DNA of 64,000 nt, taken from NCBI GenBank assembly GCA_938046775.1, contig CALIXB010000026.1, forward strand, positions 35,828 through 99,827. The letters are read 5' to 3'. The notes under the pieces were generated by a model. That model ran no database searches, was not told where the DNA came from, and saw only the letters and a list, made by a program, of their open reading frames with translations. Positions 1 through 8,808 of the stretch are shown piece after piece. The position numbers were made by a program, and so were the translations under genes. The DNA is from an uncultured Candidatus Saccharibacteria bacterium (lineage in GTDB: Bacteria > Patescibacteriota > Saccharimonadia > Saccharimonadales > Saccharimonadaceae). The number at the start of each line of letters is the position of its first letter. Position 1 is the first letter of the stretch.

Positions 1-1
1 T

Positions 2-601
2 GAGCCAGCAGTATCTCGCAAAAAGTCTGGCACACTCTTATCGAAAAAGGCTAATGATAAAAAGACTTTGTTCCTTTACGGTAGACCAAATGTTCACAGG
101 AATATGTTTTTCACTGCGCTTCAGGCTATTGACTATGCCTTTAAGGCTGGTTTTATAAATCCTAATAACTGGGACTGTTGTATGGCTGGTCAGAATAACT
201 TACCCGATATAGTTCTATCTTCTGGCGCAGTTATCAAGAACAAAGGTAAAATGTCTATAGAGGATTATATTGAGTTTAGTAAAACCGTAGATTTAGCTAT
301 ATCACCTATGATGGCTCCTCATCCAAATTACCCAACACTAGAATTTTCATCCATTGGCTCTATGGTGGTTACAACCAAATACGCCAACAAAGAAAGTCTT
401 GATAAATACTCAAAAAATATTATAATGTCTGAATTAGACGTAGAGTCTATGGCAGGAGCTATAAACATTGCCGTAAAAAGAACTGAAGAAGACCGTCTCG
501 CTAACCTTAATAATACAAATATATTAACCAGCTGGGACGAAAGCCTAGATGATTGTCTAAAAAGTATACTGGATCGTATTAATAAATCTGAAAACTATTA
601 A
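2..601 (+). CDS. Glycosyltransferase, WsaF-like C-terminal part (5' end outside window)
   Basis: The reading frame is open from base 2, so this is the 3' part of a longer gene; the TTG at 68 is internal. The visible ~199 residues resemble the C-terminal domain of WsaF-type rhamnosyltransferases: a YGRP-N-x-x-RN motif near the start and a later PHPNYPTLEFSS stretch followed by G-S-M-V-V-T, the usual nucleotide-sugar-binding half of a GT-B fold. Family knowledge suggests transfer of a sugar, often rhamnose, onto a surface polysaccharide in the cytoplasm. The neighbouring glycan ABC exporter and two further glycosyltransferases support a polysaccharide locus. The family call rests on motif recall only; the acceptor and donor cannot be told. 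Confidence 0.6.
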   Translation, partial: EPAVSRKKSGTLLSKKANDKKTLFLYGRPNVHRNMFFTALQAIDYAFKAGFINPNNWDCCMAGQNNLPDIVLSSGAVIKNKGKMSIEDYIEFSKTVDLAISPMMAPHPNYPTLEFSSIGSMVVTTKYANKESLDKYSKNIIMSELDVESMAGAINIAVKRTEEDRLANLNNTNILTSWDESLDDCLKSILDRINKSENY

Positions 602-648
602 CGCCAAACCTATGGATGTGTGATTAATAAAAGTGATTAATAAAAACT

Positions 649-1812
649 TTACCTCCACTCACCCATAGAGCGCATCGGACCATCCCTAAGTATATCTTTA
701 CCTTTAACTACGAAAGAATATACTCGTGGTAGGTGCTTAAGTGTACTATCATCCTTACTCCTGTGAATAGATATATAGACATCGTACTTACCAGGATTTA
801 GGTCAGCTATAGGTTGTACAAATTCAATCTTTTTACCATTCTGAATAAAATCATTAGGCATATCTCTCGAATTCCTATCTGAGAATATAATTCCATTAGC
901 CGACAATGAAAAATTAGCAAACACCTGTTCTTCGATGCCGTTAACTACTACACCTAACTTTAGCTCTTCATCTTGGGAAAAACTCCTCTTTTTTGGCTCA
1001 ACAATCTCAATTGAAACCTGGTTGGTATCTGCCTCCCTATCTTTTTGGCTTTGATTTGATTTATCTATGTTAACCTCTGTATATATATCAGCTATATCAA
1101 TAGGCGAACCCTGGTGTTTTATCTTACCATCTTCTATATATATAGCTCTAGAACAGAATCTACGCACTGCACCCATATCGTGAGTAACAAAAACAACTGT
1201 TTGTTTATTATATTTAAGATTCTCAAAATAATCGAAACATTTCTGCTGAAATGCAGCGTCACCAACAGCTAAAACCTCATCTAAAACCAAAATATCAGCA
1301 TTGGTTTGAATTGCCACCGAAAAAGCCAACCGCACCTGCATACCGCTAGAATAGTTCTTTAGCTTTTCTTCCATAAATTCATGCAGCTCAGCAAAATCAA
1401 CTATTTCATTATAAATAGAATCAATCTCTGATCGACTAAAACCCAGTAGAGCACCGTTCAAATAGACATTTTCACGACCCGATAACTCTGGATTAAAACC
1501 CACACCTAATTCAATAAATGGCACCAGCGAACCGTTAACCTTTACCGATCCACTATTGGGAGTATAAATACCAGCAATACTTTTAAGCAGAGTGCTTTTT
1601 CCCGAACCATTGCGCCCAACAATACCAAAAAATTCACCTTTTTTAATTTCTAAAGATATATCCTTAAGCGGTGTAAACTTGCGATAGCCTTTGTTTCTCT
1701 TAAATATACCAGTAACCCGACTCTTTAGACGGTTGGTTGGCTCTAAAGGAATTTTAAAGGTTTTTGTCAAATGATTAACTTGAATAACCACATCGTCACT
1801 ACTCTTTTTCAT
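649..1812 (-). CDS. Polysaccharide ABC exporter ATP-binding subunit (Wzt/TagH-like)
   Basis: ATPase of an O-antigen or teichoic-acid type exporter, working on the inner face of the membrane with the permease encoded directly upstream (no bases between stop and start). Visible are Walker A GRNGSGKST (K72), the signature YSSGMQVRLAF in place of LSGGQ, and Walker B ILVLDEVLAVGD. After the nucleotide-binding domain (to about residue 240) comes a ~130-residue C-terminal extension of beta-rich sequence, like the Wzt C-terminal domain that recognises the finished polysaccharide. At 387 aa it is longer than TagH-only ATPases, which supports a substrate-binding tail. Substrate is inferred from the surrounding glycosyltransferases. 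Confidence 0.9.
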   Translation of the reverse strand: MKKSSDDVVIQVNHLTKTFKIPLEPTNRLKSRVTGIFKRNKGYRKFTPLKDISLEIKKGEFFGIVGRNGSGKSTLLKSIAGIYTPNSGSVKVNGSLVPFIELGVGFNPELSGRENVYLNGALLGFSRSEIDSIYNEIVDFAELHEFMEEKLKNYSSGMQVRLAFSVAIQTNADILVLDEVLAVGDAAFQQKCFDYFENLKYNKQTVVFVTHDMGAVRRFCSRAIYIEDGKIKHQGSPIDIADIYTEVNIDKSNQSQKDREADTNQVSIEIVEPKKRSFSQDEELKLGVVVNGIEEQVFANFSLSANGIIFSDRNSRDMPNDFIQNGKKIEFVQPIADLNPGKYDVYISIHRSKDDSTLKHLPRVYSFVVKGKDILRDGPMRSMGEWR

Positions 1813-2631
1813 CTAAATATCCTCCGCAAAAAACTTTGATTTCTTTGAGAAATACCACACACCAACTACAACCATCAGTAGAATAATAAATCCTGGAATC
1901 GCCAATCGCCAATCGTGCATCAAATCAGTCATTCTCACGATTGAGGCGTCTTGACTAATCATCGCATAGCGCGCATCCTGAATAATCTGCGCCACTGGAT
2001 TGATAAACAAAATTTCAGCAGCTTTTTGACTACGCTCCATCACCATAGTTAACGGATAAATAATTGGTGTAGCATAAAATGCCGCTTGCAGAAAAATTTC
2101 CCAGATATAGCCAGTGTCGCGAAACTTAACATTTAGCGCCGACAGTAACATAGCAATACCTAGAGCAAAAACATATAGCTCCAAAACTAACGGAATCATC
2201 CATAAAATATTCCAGGTGAAGTCTACACCGTTAATCAACGCAAACAACATAACCACCAGAAGATTAATTCCTAGATTAATCAACGACGAAATTGTACCAG
2301 AAATAACGATGATATATTTTGGAAAGTTCAATTTACGTATCAGGTCGCCACGATTGACGATTGAACCCAAGCCATTGCTGGTAGCCTCTGTAAAAAACGA
2401 CCACAATACTACACCAAGTAGTAAGGTTACAGCAAAATGCGGCACGCCGCGATCCATTTGTAGAACATAGACAAAAACTACATACAAAATCGCAAACAAA
2501 AATAGAGGTTTCAAAACGCTCCAAACATAGCCAAGTACCGAACCCTGATACCTTAGTTTAAAATCAGTTACTACTAGTTCCCGCAAAAGAATTCGATTCT
2601 TCCGATCTAACAGACCAACTCCTTTTTTCAT
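1813..2631 (-). CDS. Polysaccharide ABC exporter permease (Wzm/TagG-like)
   Basis: ABC-2 family permease of 272 aa with about six hydrophobic segments, ending in a short basic-aromatic tail. The N-terminal region (LLRELVVTDFKLRYQGSVLG) has the cytoplasmic amphipathic stretch typical of Wzm/TagG proteins, and the central region carries the conserved FRDTGYIWEI segment. It pairs with the downstream ATPase to move a lipid-linked glycan across the membrane. The start at 2631 has no Shine-Dalgarno; a TATAAT at 2644-2639 lies exactly 7 nt before the ATG, so the mRNA is predicted to be leaderless. Confidence 0.9.
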   Translation of the reverse strand: MKKGVGLLDRKNRILLRELVVTDFKLRYQGSVLGYVWSVLKPLFLFAILYVVFVYVLQMDRGVPHFAVTLLLGVVLWSFFTEATSNGLGSIVNRGDLIRKLNFPKYIIVISGTISSLINLGINLLVVMLFALINGVDFTWNILWMIPLVLELYVFALGIAMLLSALNVKFRDTGYIWEIFLQAAFYATPIIYPLTMVMERSQKAAEILFINPVAQIIQDARYAMISQDASIVRMTDLMHDWRLAIPGFIILLMVVVGVWYFSKKSKFFAEDI

Positions 2632-2660
2632 GTATTATATTATAGAGTATAATTGATAAT
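2632..2660. promoter_or_regulatory. Divergent back-to-back promoters, both leaderless
   Basis: The 29-base gap between two divergent start codons holds one TATAAT per strand: 2644-2639 on the minus strand (7 nt before the ATG at 2631) and 2648-2653 on the plus strand (7 nt before the ATG at 2661). The hexamers are 3 bp apart, so two polymerases could not occupy both at once. No clear -35 box is seen for either. Confidence 0.7.
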
Positions 2661-3674
2661 ATGAACAGACTTGCAATTATTGTGCTAAACTGGAATGGGT
2701 CTGATGACGCCATAGAGTGCATCAAATCTCTAACTAAGCAAGCTTTAAAACCTACTATCATTATCGTAGATAATAATAGTAGCGACAATTCCGTTTCCGT
2801 ATTTGAAAAATATATTTCAACGCACAAAAAAGAGGATATTATTTTAATAAAAAACTCTACCAATCTTGGTTTTGCTGGCGGCATTAATACAGGCCTAACC
2901 TATGCAAGGAACAATAATTTTAAATATATTGGGCTACTTAATCCAGACGCAATTGCAGATAAAGAATGGTGTCAAGCACTCGTTGACGAACTATCTGGTC
3001 ATCCAAAATGCGGCATTACAACTGGAATTTTACAGCGTCGCAACAGTAAAACTCTCGATACAACCGGCGATTTCTATACCACCTGGGGACTACCCGGTCC
3101 ACGAAACCGCGACGAGCCTGTTGAAAATGCGCCGAGTAAGCCTGGTGAAGTTTTTGGCGCGACTGGCGGCGGAGCAATTTATCGCGCGGCAATGTTTAAC
3201 GATATCGATATGTTCGACGAGGATTTTTTCATGTATTACGAAGATGTCGACCTCAGTTTTCGCGCCCAACTAGCCGGCTGGAAGGTCCGCTTTACGCCCA
3301 AAGCCATCGCTTATCATAAAGTTGGCGCCAGCAGCAAAAAAGTGCCTGGTCTCGCCGTTTATAATACCTTTAAAAACCTGCCGTTAGTTTTCATTAAAAA
3401 CGTTCCAGGGAAGTTATTTTGGCATATTGGCCTGCGCTTTTTCTTAACATATTGGCTGATTTTTGCTAGCGCTTTCCGCCACGGCAACGGCTGGCCAGCT
3501 TTCAAAGGTATATTAGCCTCAATAATTCGTAAACCTGCTGCCTACAAAAAGCGCCTAAATATTCAAAAAAACCGCAAAGTCTCTGTCAACTACATCCGCA
3601 GTATCATCCACGAAGGGCCGTTACCCAATCAAACTGGGCTGCTGAAATTTAAGCGTTTTTTCAGGATAAAGTAA
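2661..3674 (+). CDS. Family 2 glycosyltransferase (WbbL-like)
   Basis: GT-A fold glycosyltransferase of 337 aa. The N-terminus has the family pattern AIIVLNWNG, then IIIVDNNSSDNS and NLGFAGGINTG, followed by a D-x-D-like element around LLNPDA and the acceptor-side motif FFMYYEDVDLSFRAQLAGW. This layout is typical of rhamnosyltransferases such as WbbL. A hydrophobic patch near residues 235-270 may bind the membrane. It probably adds a sugar to the polysaccharide handled by the nearby exporter. The ATG sits 7 nt after a TATAAT with no ribosome binding site. Confidence 0.87.
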   Translation: MNRLAIIVLNWNGSDDAIECIKSLTKQALKPTIIIVDNNSSDNSVSVFEKYISTHKKEDIILIKNSTNLGFAGGINTGLTYARNNNFKYIGLLNPDAIADKEWCQALVDELSGHPKCGITTGILQRRNSKTLDTTGDFYTTWGLPGPRNRDEPVENAPSKPGEVFGATGGGAIYRAAMFNDIDMFDEDFFMYYEDVDLSFRAQLAGWKVRFTPKAIAYHKVGASSKKVPGLAVYNTFKNLPLVFIKNVPGKLFWHIGLRFFLTYWLIFASAFRHGNGWPAFKGILASIIRKPAAYKKRLNIQKNRKVSVNYIRSIIHEGPLPNQTGLLKFKRFFRIK

Positions 3675-3687
3675 TATTCTTAGCGAA

Positions 3688-4638
3688 ATGAAATCAATCA
3701 CCCTCCTCATCCCTGTCTATAATGAAAAGTCTGTCCTTCCTAAACTATTTGATCGCTTAGATGACGTCGCAAAAAATACTCCCAATTACCAATTTGAATT
3801 TCTATTCATCAATGATGGCAGCGTCGATGAATCTTTATCTGTTATTACTAATCAAACCCAGAAAGATACCCGCATCAGCTATATTAATCTGTCGCGCAAC
3901 TTCGGTAAAGAAATAGCAATGCTCGCCGGAATTGACCATGCCGAAGGCGATGCTGCCGTGATTATTGACGCTGATTTGCAAGATCCGCCAGAGTTAATAA
4001 AAGAGATGATTGCCTACTGGGAAGATGGTTATGATGATGTCTATGCTCGCCGCAGCAGCCGGCAGGGCGAAACTTGGCTAAAGAAAAAAACTAGCCAGTG
4101 GTATTACAGAATCCTCCAAAAATCGACCAGCATTCCTATTCAGGTTGATACCGGCGATTTTCGCTTGCTGGATCGGCGCTGTATTGAGGCGCTGCGGCAA
4201 TTTCGCGAATCCCAGCGCAATACTAAAGCAATTTTCAGTTGGATTGGCTATAAGAAAAAGGAGATTTTTTACGATCGCGACCCCAGATTGGCTGGCCAGA
4301 CTAAATGGAATTATCGCAAATTAATCAACCTAGCTATTGACGGTATCACTAGTTTTACCACCGCGCCACTGCGAATGGCTACCATCTTTGGATTTATCAT
4401 TTCCTTCGTAGCTTTCTGCTGGATTATCTATCTTTTAGTTCGCCCTTTGTTCGGAGTTCCGACTGGCGCCGGCTATTCTTCCTTAATGGCGGTTATCCTA
4501 TTCTTAGGCGGCGTTCAGCTATTATCCTTAGGGATAATTGGCGAATACGTCGGCCGAATATTTATTGAAACTAAAAATCGTCCATTATATTTAATTGAGG
4601 AATATCATGCAGGAAATCGCAAAAAAGCACGCCGATAA
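3688..4638 (+). CDS. Polyprenyl-phosphate glycosyltransferase (GtrB/DPM1-like)
   Basis: A GT2 domain of about 230 aa (LLIPVYNEKSVLPKLFD, then FINDGSVDES, IDADLQDPPE with the DxD metal motif) is followed by two membrane helices at about 230-255 and 265-290. This is the structure of GtrB and dolichol-phosphate-mannose synthase-like enzymes, which load a sugar onto undecaprenyl phosphate at the cytoplasmic face. The downstream gene is a GtrA-like flippase, its usual partner, and the two overlap by 32 bases. A TATTCT 7 nt before the ATG may be a leaderless -10 box, but it could equally be read with the upstream gene. Confidence 0.9.
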   Translation: MKSITLLIPVYNEKSVLPKLFDRLDDVAKNTPNYQFEFLFINDGSVDESLSVITNQTQKDTRISYINLSRNFGKEIAMLAGIDHAEGDAAVIIDADLQDPPELIKEMIAYWEDGYDDVYARRSSRQGETWLKKKTSQWYYRILQKSTSIPIQVDTGDFRLLDRRCIEALRQFRESQRNTKAIFSWIGYKKKEIFYDRDPRLAGQTKWNYRKLINLAIDGITSFTTAPLRMATIFGFIISFVAFCWIIYLLVRPLFGVPTGAGYSSLMAVILFLGGVQLLSLGIIGEYVGRIFIETKNRPLYLIEEYHAGNRKKARR

Positions 4639-5041
4639 ACTACGTTTTACCATTGTCGGCAGTATTAATACGGTAATTGACTTTAGTATTCTCTTTACCT
4701 TAACTATACTCTTTAATGTCCCGAAAGAATTGGCTAATTTTATATCAACTTTTGTTGCCTTTTTGTTCTCTTTCTTTGCCAATAAGAAATACACTTTCAA
4801 ATCAACATCTAAAAACCTAAAAAGACAATTCTTATTGTTTACCGTTGTTACTCTCTTTGGCCTGTGGGTCATTCAAACGATTATTATTGCTGCCATCACG
4901 CCAGTATTTACCAATCTTGGCGTAAATAAACCAGCAGCCTTACTTATTAGCAAGCTAATCGCCACCGTCGCCAGTCTTATCTGGAATTACACGCTCTATT
5001 CTAAAGTAGTCTTTAAAAAGCCTAAGAGCTTTTCTGACTAA
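4607..5041 (+). CDS. GtrA-like membrane protein, putative lipid-linked sugar flippase
   Basis: A protein of 144 aa with four predicted membrane helices (about 15-35, 40-60, 78-98, 112-135), the GtrA/DPMS_2 layout. In family members it is thought to flip or position polyprenyl-phosphate-linked sugars made by GtrB, here the overlapping upstream gene. The ATG at 4607 is preferred over the in-frame TTG at 4595 because GAGGA lies 5 bases upstream. Its 3' end overlaps the convergent jag gene by 20 bp. Confidence 0.82.
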   Translation: MQEIAKKHADKLRFTIVGSINTVIDFSILFTLTILFNVPKELANFISTFVAFLFSFFANKKYTFKSTSKNLKRQFLLFTVVTLFGLWVIQTIIIAAITPVFTNLGVNKPAALLISKLIATVASLIWNYTLYSKVVFKKPKSFSD

Positions 5042-5483
5042 TAATCAGCTGACGATCCCGACCTTCACCTTCAGAGTGTGTCTCAATATCACTATACTCA
5101 CTCGCCAAATGATGCACCGTCCAGCGGTCAGCCGCATTCAAATTGACGATTTTTGACTCGCCAGTTCGGCGAACTTCCTCAATCCAGCCACGTGCTTTTT
5201 CAATAATTTTCTCAGCATGCTGCTTTTTATAGTCGGCAATATCCAAATTCACCCGAACAGTCGAAGCTTTTTTATGATGAAGCGCTGTCGACAAAAGGGT
5301 CTGGATGCTGCGCAAAGTTTCCGCACCCCTACCAATCAAGATACTACTTCGTTCGCTGCGCGGAATTGAAGCTATAATAATTCCATCCTCAATTTTTACA
5401 GCAACCTCCAGGTTTAAATCAAAAAATGTTAATAAATCTTCCAGATATTTTTTTACGAATTCAATAGTTTCGATTTGATCCAT
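5022..5483 (-). CDS. jag: RNA-binding protein KhpB/Jag (KH + R3H domains)
   Basis: A short N-terminal segment is followed by a KH domain with an IGRGAETL loop in place of the usual GKGG, and a C-terminal R3H domain with the defining arginine and histidine in ADRWTVHHLA. Jag/KhpB binds RNA with KhpA and influences cell division and envelope growth in Gram-positives. It sits next to yidC as in most bacteria. At 153 aa it lacks the ~50-residue Jag-N domain, as seen in many reduced genomes. The start at 5483 has a good GGAGG about 6 bases upstream. Confidence 0.9.
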   Translation of the reverse strand: MDQIETIEFVKKYLEDLLTFFDLNLEVAVKIEDGIIIASIPRSERSSILIGRGAETLRSIQTLLSTALHHKKASTVRVNLDIADYKKQHAEKIIEKARGWIEEVRRTGESKIVNLNAADRWTVHHLASEYSDIETHSEGEGRDRQLIISQKSS

Positions 5484-5492
5484 ATTTCCTCC

Positions 5493-6416
5493 TTAACCTT
5501 TAGCCTTGATCCGCGTTATTCGCGCTTCTGTTGCCTGTTTAGCGCGCTTTTTCGTCTTGGCTGACGCTATAGACCTTTGAGAGGCTGTCTTTTTATTTGC
5601 AACTTCTTCCATTTCCAAAGAGTCTTGTTTAAGAATAATATGATTCTGTAAATATCCTACTGCACTAGCGGTTGCCAAATAAAGAGCTAAAGCTGCTGGT
5701 AGATATATAGTCACCATAAACATCATTAGTGGCATAAATTTCATCATCTTTCGAGTCATAATAGCATTCACTTCTGACTGATCAGCTTCTTTACCGCCAC
5801 CAGCCTCAGCCAAGATATCTCGTAATTTGCGCTTACTGTCCGACTGTGGAGATAGCTGTTTTGAGGTCAAATATTGCAGATAGGCAGCAACTCCCGCCAG
5901 AACTAATAGCCCAATAATAACTCCATCTTTCGACACAGCGTGCTGAGTTAAGTCTATAACACCTAAGAAGTTCTGATTAAACTGGTCTGGATTATTAACC
6001 AGATTATTAGCTACTGGAAGATTTTTTACAAAATCATAAACATATTTACCCAGATCAGCACGACTAGAAACGAAAATCTGCACCACGCGGTACATCGCAA
6101 TCAAAATCGGTAATTGGATGATTAAAACGCCTATAGAGCCAAACGCACTTATATTATGTTTTTTATAGAGATCCATCATCGCCAAATTACGCATCTGCGG
6201 ATTTTTGGCATATTGTTTTTTAATCTTAGCCAGCTCAGGCTGCATCTTGCGCATTGCCTTTGCCTGATGAAGCTGTTTCTTAATCAATGGCCATAGTAAT
6301 AACCTTACTAAAATCGTAAAGACAATAATACTAATACCAAAATCTGGAATTAGACTATAGATAGCCATCAACAGATTAAGAATCGGCCTAACAATAAACT
6401 CATCAAAAAAACTCAT
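5493..6416 (-). CDS. yidC: Membrane protein insertase YidC/Oxa1
   Basis: Inserts and folds membrane proteins with or without SecYEG. The 307-aa protein has the Oxa1 core: a first helix (about 15-38), a basic cytoplasmic hairpin (KKQLHQAKAMRKMQPELAKIKKQ-like region around 45-70), then helices at about 90-110, 170-190 and 225-255, and a strongly basic C-terminal tail that could touch the ribosome. There is no large periplasmic domain and no lipobox, matching short Gram-positive-style forms. A TATAAT lies 6 nt before the ATG, so a leaderless transcript is predicted. Confidence 0.95.
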   Translation of the reverse strand: MSFFDEFIVRPILNLLMAIYSLIPDFGISIIVFTILVRLLLWPLIKKQLHQAKAMRKMQPELAKIKKQYAKNPQMRNLAMMDLYKKHNISAFGSIGVLIIQLPILIAMYRVVQIFVSSRADLGKYVYDFVKNLPVANNLVNNPDQFNQNFLGVIDLTQHAVSKDGVIIGLLVLAGVAAYLQYLTSKQLSPQSDSKRKLRDILAEAGGGKEADQSEVNAIMTRKMMKFMPLMMFMVTIYLPAALALYLATASAVGYLQNHIILKQDSLEMEEVANKKTASQRSIASAKTKKRAKQATEARITRIKAKG

Positions 6417-6440
6417 ATCCTGATTATAGCAAAAATACTA

Positions 6441-6788
6441 CTATTTATACAGTTTTGCCTGAGAAAGGATATTCTTTATGACTTGTTTTAAATCCTTATG
6501 CGGCATCAATAACACTTCTGCTGAAAATATAATAATAGCAACGTCTTGATCATTTTTTAGATATGGCAGTTCTAGGCGAATAATTTCATAAACCCGTCGA
6601 CGTATTCTGTTCCGCCGCACTGCTGATTTTAAAACCTTTTTACTCACAACTACCGCGAATCTACTGTGACTGCGGTATGGGTTTTTCACATATTTTACAG
6701 TAGCTATAGAAGAACGAGCCGCTTGTCCATTTTTATAGACAAATTTCAGACTACTATGACCGTGAAAACGATTACATTGTTGTAACAT
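6441..6788 (-). CDS. rnpA: Ribonuclease P protein component
   Basis: Protein cofactor of RNase P, which matures tRNA 5' ends. The 115-aa sequence has the RnpA order: an N-terminal N-R-F-x-G stretch, the central SRFAVVVSKKV strand and the diagnostic basic helix AVRRNRIRRRVYEIIR. It lies between rpmH and yidC, the standard origin-region order. A TATAAT 8 nt before the ATG and the absence of a Shine-Dalgarno suggest leaderless expression from its own promoter, downstream of the rpmH terminator. Confidence 0.95.
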   Translation of the reverse strand: MLQQCNRFHGHSSLKFVYKNGQAARSSIATVKYVKNPYRSHSRFAVVVSKKVLKSAVRRNRIRRRVYEIIRLELPYLKNDQDVAIIIFSAEVLLMPHKDLKQVIKNILSQAKLYK

Positions 6789-6804
6789 ATTTTACAATTA
6801 TATC

Positions 6805-6836
6805 AAAAAATCCCGCCTACATCGACGGGATTTTTT
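6805..6836 (-). terminator. Intrinsic terminator after rpmH
   Basis: A hairpin with stem ATCCCG/CGGGAT (loop about 10 nt) is followed, reading on the minus strand, by six T residues. It lies 10 bases past the rpmH stop and separates rpmH from the rnpA promoter. Confidence 0.8.
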
Positions 6837-6846
6837 ATTCGCTAGA

Positions 6847-6984
6847 TTAAATAGCAATTTTAGCACGACCCTTCAAACGGCGTCGCTTCAAGACCATCCT
6901 ACCGGCCTTAGTAGAAACTCGCGCTCTAAAACCGTGCGTCCTTGCACGATGTCGAGTGTGTGGTTGAAATGTTCGCTTTGGCAT
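6847..6984 (-). CDS. rpmH: 50S ribosomal protein L34
   Basis: A 45-residue, very basic protein beginning MPKRTFQPH and containing [13 protein letters not shown] and LKRRRLKGR, which covers the L34 family end to end. It is part of the large ribosomal subunit. The ATG at 6984 is chosen over an upstream in-frame start at 7035 because L34 begins exactly there. A promoter TTGCAA-17-TATACT precedes the ATG by 10 nt, overlapping the longer reading. Confidence 0.96.
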   Translation of the reverse strand: MPKRTFQPHTRHRARTHGFRARVSTKAGRMVLKRRRLKGRAKIAI

Positions 6985-7035
6985 ATCAAGAAATAGTATA
7001 TATTTTTTTAGCATTTTTTGCAAGTCGCTAGCCAC

Positions 7036-7207
7036 TTTTCCACTACCATGGCTAATTTTTCCACAGTTTTAACAGATGTATTTTTTAATTGTGGAAAACT
7101 CCACCCCTGTTTTCCTTTACATTACAGTTTCCGGAATTGTACTTGTGGAAAACTATTAATATTTGCTATAGTAAAGATAGTTAAAGAATTTGAGGGAGTA
7201 AGTTTTC
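7036..7207. other. DnaA-box-like cluster upstream of dnaA
   Basis: The gap between rpmH and dnaA carries repeated TTTTCCACA/TGTGGAAAA 9-mers: 7057-7065 (plus), 7090-7098 and 7144-7152 (reverse), and a weaker TTTTCCACT at 7036-7044. They differ from the classical TTATCCACA at one position but share it among themselves. They may form one half of the origin or autoregulate dnaA. A GAGGGAG ribosome binding site for dnaA lies near 7193. Confidence 0.6.
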
Positions 7208-8563
7208 GTGGATAGTCATGCAGTTTGGCAGGGTGTGTTGGGTGAAATTGAAGTAACTGTATCGTCATCATCTTTTACGGCGTGGTTTAAAAACACGAAA
7301 CTAGAAATAATATCAGATAAAGAAATCTCAATAATTGCCCCAAATATTTTTGCTCGCACTCAACTCGAAAAGCGTTTTCACCCACAAATACTTGAAGCTT
7401 TATCTCATAACGGAATAAATTCTCCATCAATATCCTACCACGTTGAATCCAGCAATAAAAAGCCTCGTATTAACCGTGAAATCACTAAAACTGAGAGCCA
7501 GGAATCGTCAGCTCCGCTCATCTTACCATCAAAAAAATCTCACGCCAGTAATCTAAACCCTCGCTACACATTTGATAATTTTATCGTTGGTTCTAGTAAT
7601 GACTTAGCTTACGCTGCCTGTCAGGCCGTCGCCTCTCACCCCGGAGAAAAATATAACCCGCTTTATTTGTATGGCGGATCTGGACTTGGTAAAACTCACT
7701 TAATGCAAGCGGTTGGTAATGAAATAATTAGAAAACAACCATCCGCCCGCGTACTATATATCACCACAGAAACTTTTGTGAATGAATTCCTTGACTCAAT
7801 TCGCTTTAAGAAAAAGGGTTTTTCGGATAAGTACCGCAATGTTGACGTCCTAATCGTTGATGATATGCAATTTATTGCCGGCAAGGAAAAAACTCAGGAT
7901 GAATTCTTCCATACGTTTAATGACCTTCATCAGAACAACAAACAGATAATTATTAGCTCCGATAAACCACCGAAGAGTATTCCGACTTTAACTGATCGTT
8001 TACGTAGTCGCTTCGAATGGGGTATGGCAATTGATATTCAGATGCCAGATTATGAGACTCGTTGTGCTATAATCAAAGCGAAGGCTGAGCTCAGTAATAC
8101 CGAATTAGATTCTGATGTCATAGAATACTTAGCAACTAACTTTAAAACAAATATTCGCGAATTAGAGGGCGCATTAAACCGGCTCTTAGCGTATGCGGAA
8201 ATGCAAAACTTTACTCCAGACCTTATGGCGGCTGAGGGTATTTTAGGCGATATCAAGCGCAGTCGCCCACAGCATGTCACCGCCAAGCAGATTATCGATA
8301 AGACTGCTCGCTATTATAATATCGACGTGAAAGATATGTGCTCGTCCAGGCGCGATAAGTTTATTGCCACACCGAGGCAAATTGCTATGTTCCTTCTGCG
8401 CAGTGAGCTGAAAATGAGTTTTCCGAAAATCGCCCAAGAGCTTGGAAGAAAGGACCACACTACCGCCATGCACTCAATTGAAAAAATTACTAAGGAAAGC
8501 CTTACTAATGTCAGTATTCGTGAACAAATTAATGATATTAAGGATAAATTATATGCTCATTAG
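7208..8563 (+). CDS. dnaA: Chromosomal replication initiator DnaA
   Basis: AAA+ ATPase that opens the origin and recruits the helicase. The 451-aa protein has domain I (about 1-80), a short linker, the ATPase domain with Walker A YGGSGLGKTH, Walker B VLIVDDMQF and sensor regions, and domain IV, whose DnaA signature reads GRKDHTTAMHSIEKI. Its full length and position between rpmH and dnaN are canonical. The start is GTG at 7208, supported by GAGGGAG upstream. DnaA-box-like repeats on both sides of the gene suggest that it binds its own control region. Confidence 0.98.
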   Translation: MDSHAVWQGVLGEIEVTVSSSSFTAWFKNTKLEIISDKEISIIAPNIFARTQLEKRFHPQILEALSHNGINSPSISYHVESSNKKPRINREITKTESQESSAPLILPSKKSHASNLNPRYTFDNFIVGSSNDLAYAACQAVASHPGEKYNPLYLYGGSGLGKTHLMQAVGNEIIRKQPSARVLYITTETFVNEFLDSIRFKKKGFSDKYRNVDVLIVDDMQFIAGKEKTQDEFFHTFNDLHQNNKQIIISSDKPPKSIPTLTDRLRSRFEWGMAIDIQMPDYETRCAIIKAKAELSNTELDSDVIEYLATNFKTNIRELEGALNRLLAYAEMQNFTPDLMAAEGILGDIKRSRPQHVTAKQIIDKTARYYNIDVKDMCSSRRDKFIATPRQIAMFLLRSELKMSFPKIAQELGRKDHTTAMHSIEKITKESLTNVSIREQINDIKDKLYAH

Positions 8564-8808
8564 TTGTGGAAAAGCTGTGCAGACCCTGTGTTTTTTTGGC
8601 GGATTACTAACACACAGATCTGTGGAAATAATGAATTACTATGTTAAGCAGTGGAATAATAGAATAATATCCACCATAAAGCCCACAATCAATACACAGA
8701 GTTTTCCACCTATAAAATCGACCAATTACCTCTGTTTGAACACATTTTTTACCCAGTTTCCACAACGCCTATTATTACTAAGACTAATTAAAAATTAAGG
8801 AAAGTATA
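8564..8808. other. Candidate oriC (dnaA-dnaN intergenic region)
   Basis: This 245-base gap holds several DnaA-box-like 9-mers: TGTGGAAAA at 8565-8573, TGTGGAAAT at 8631-8639, ATATCCACC at 8667-8675, TTTTCCACC at 8702-8710 and GTTTCCACA at 8756-8764. AT-rich stretches (for example 8640-8670 and 8735-8755) could unwind. Position and content match bacterial origins. No experimental or skew evidence is available here. Confidence 0.65.

Noticed and set aside
8442..8798. 118-codon frame from dnaA into the dnaA-dnaN gap
   Set aside because: Crosses the DnaA-box cluster, has no ribosome binding site and no coding-like pattern.
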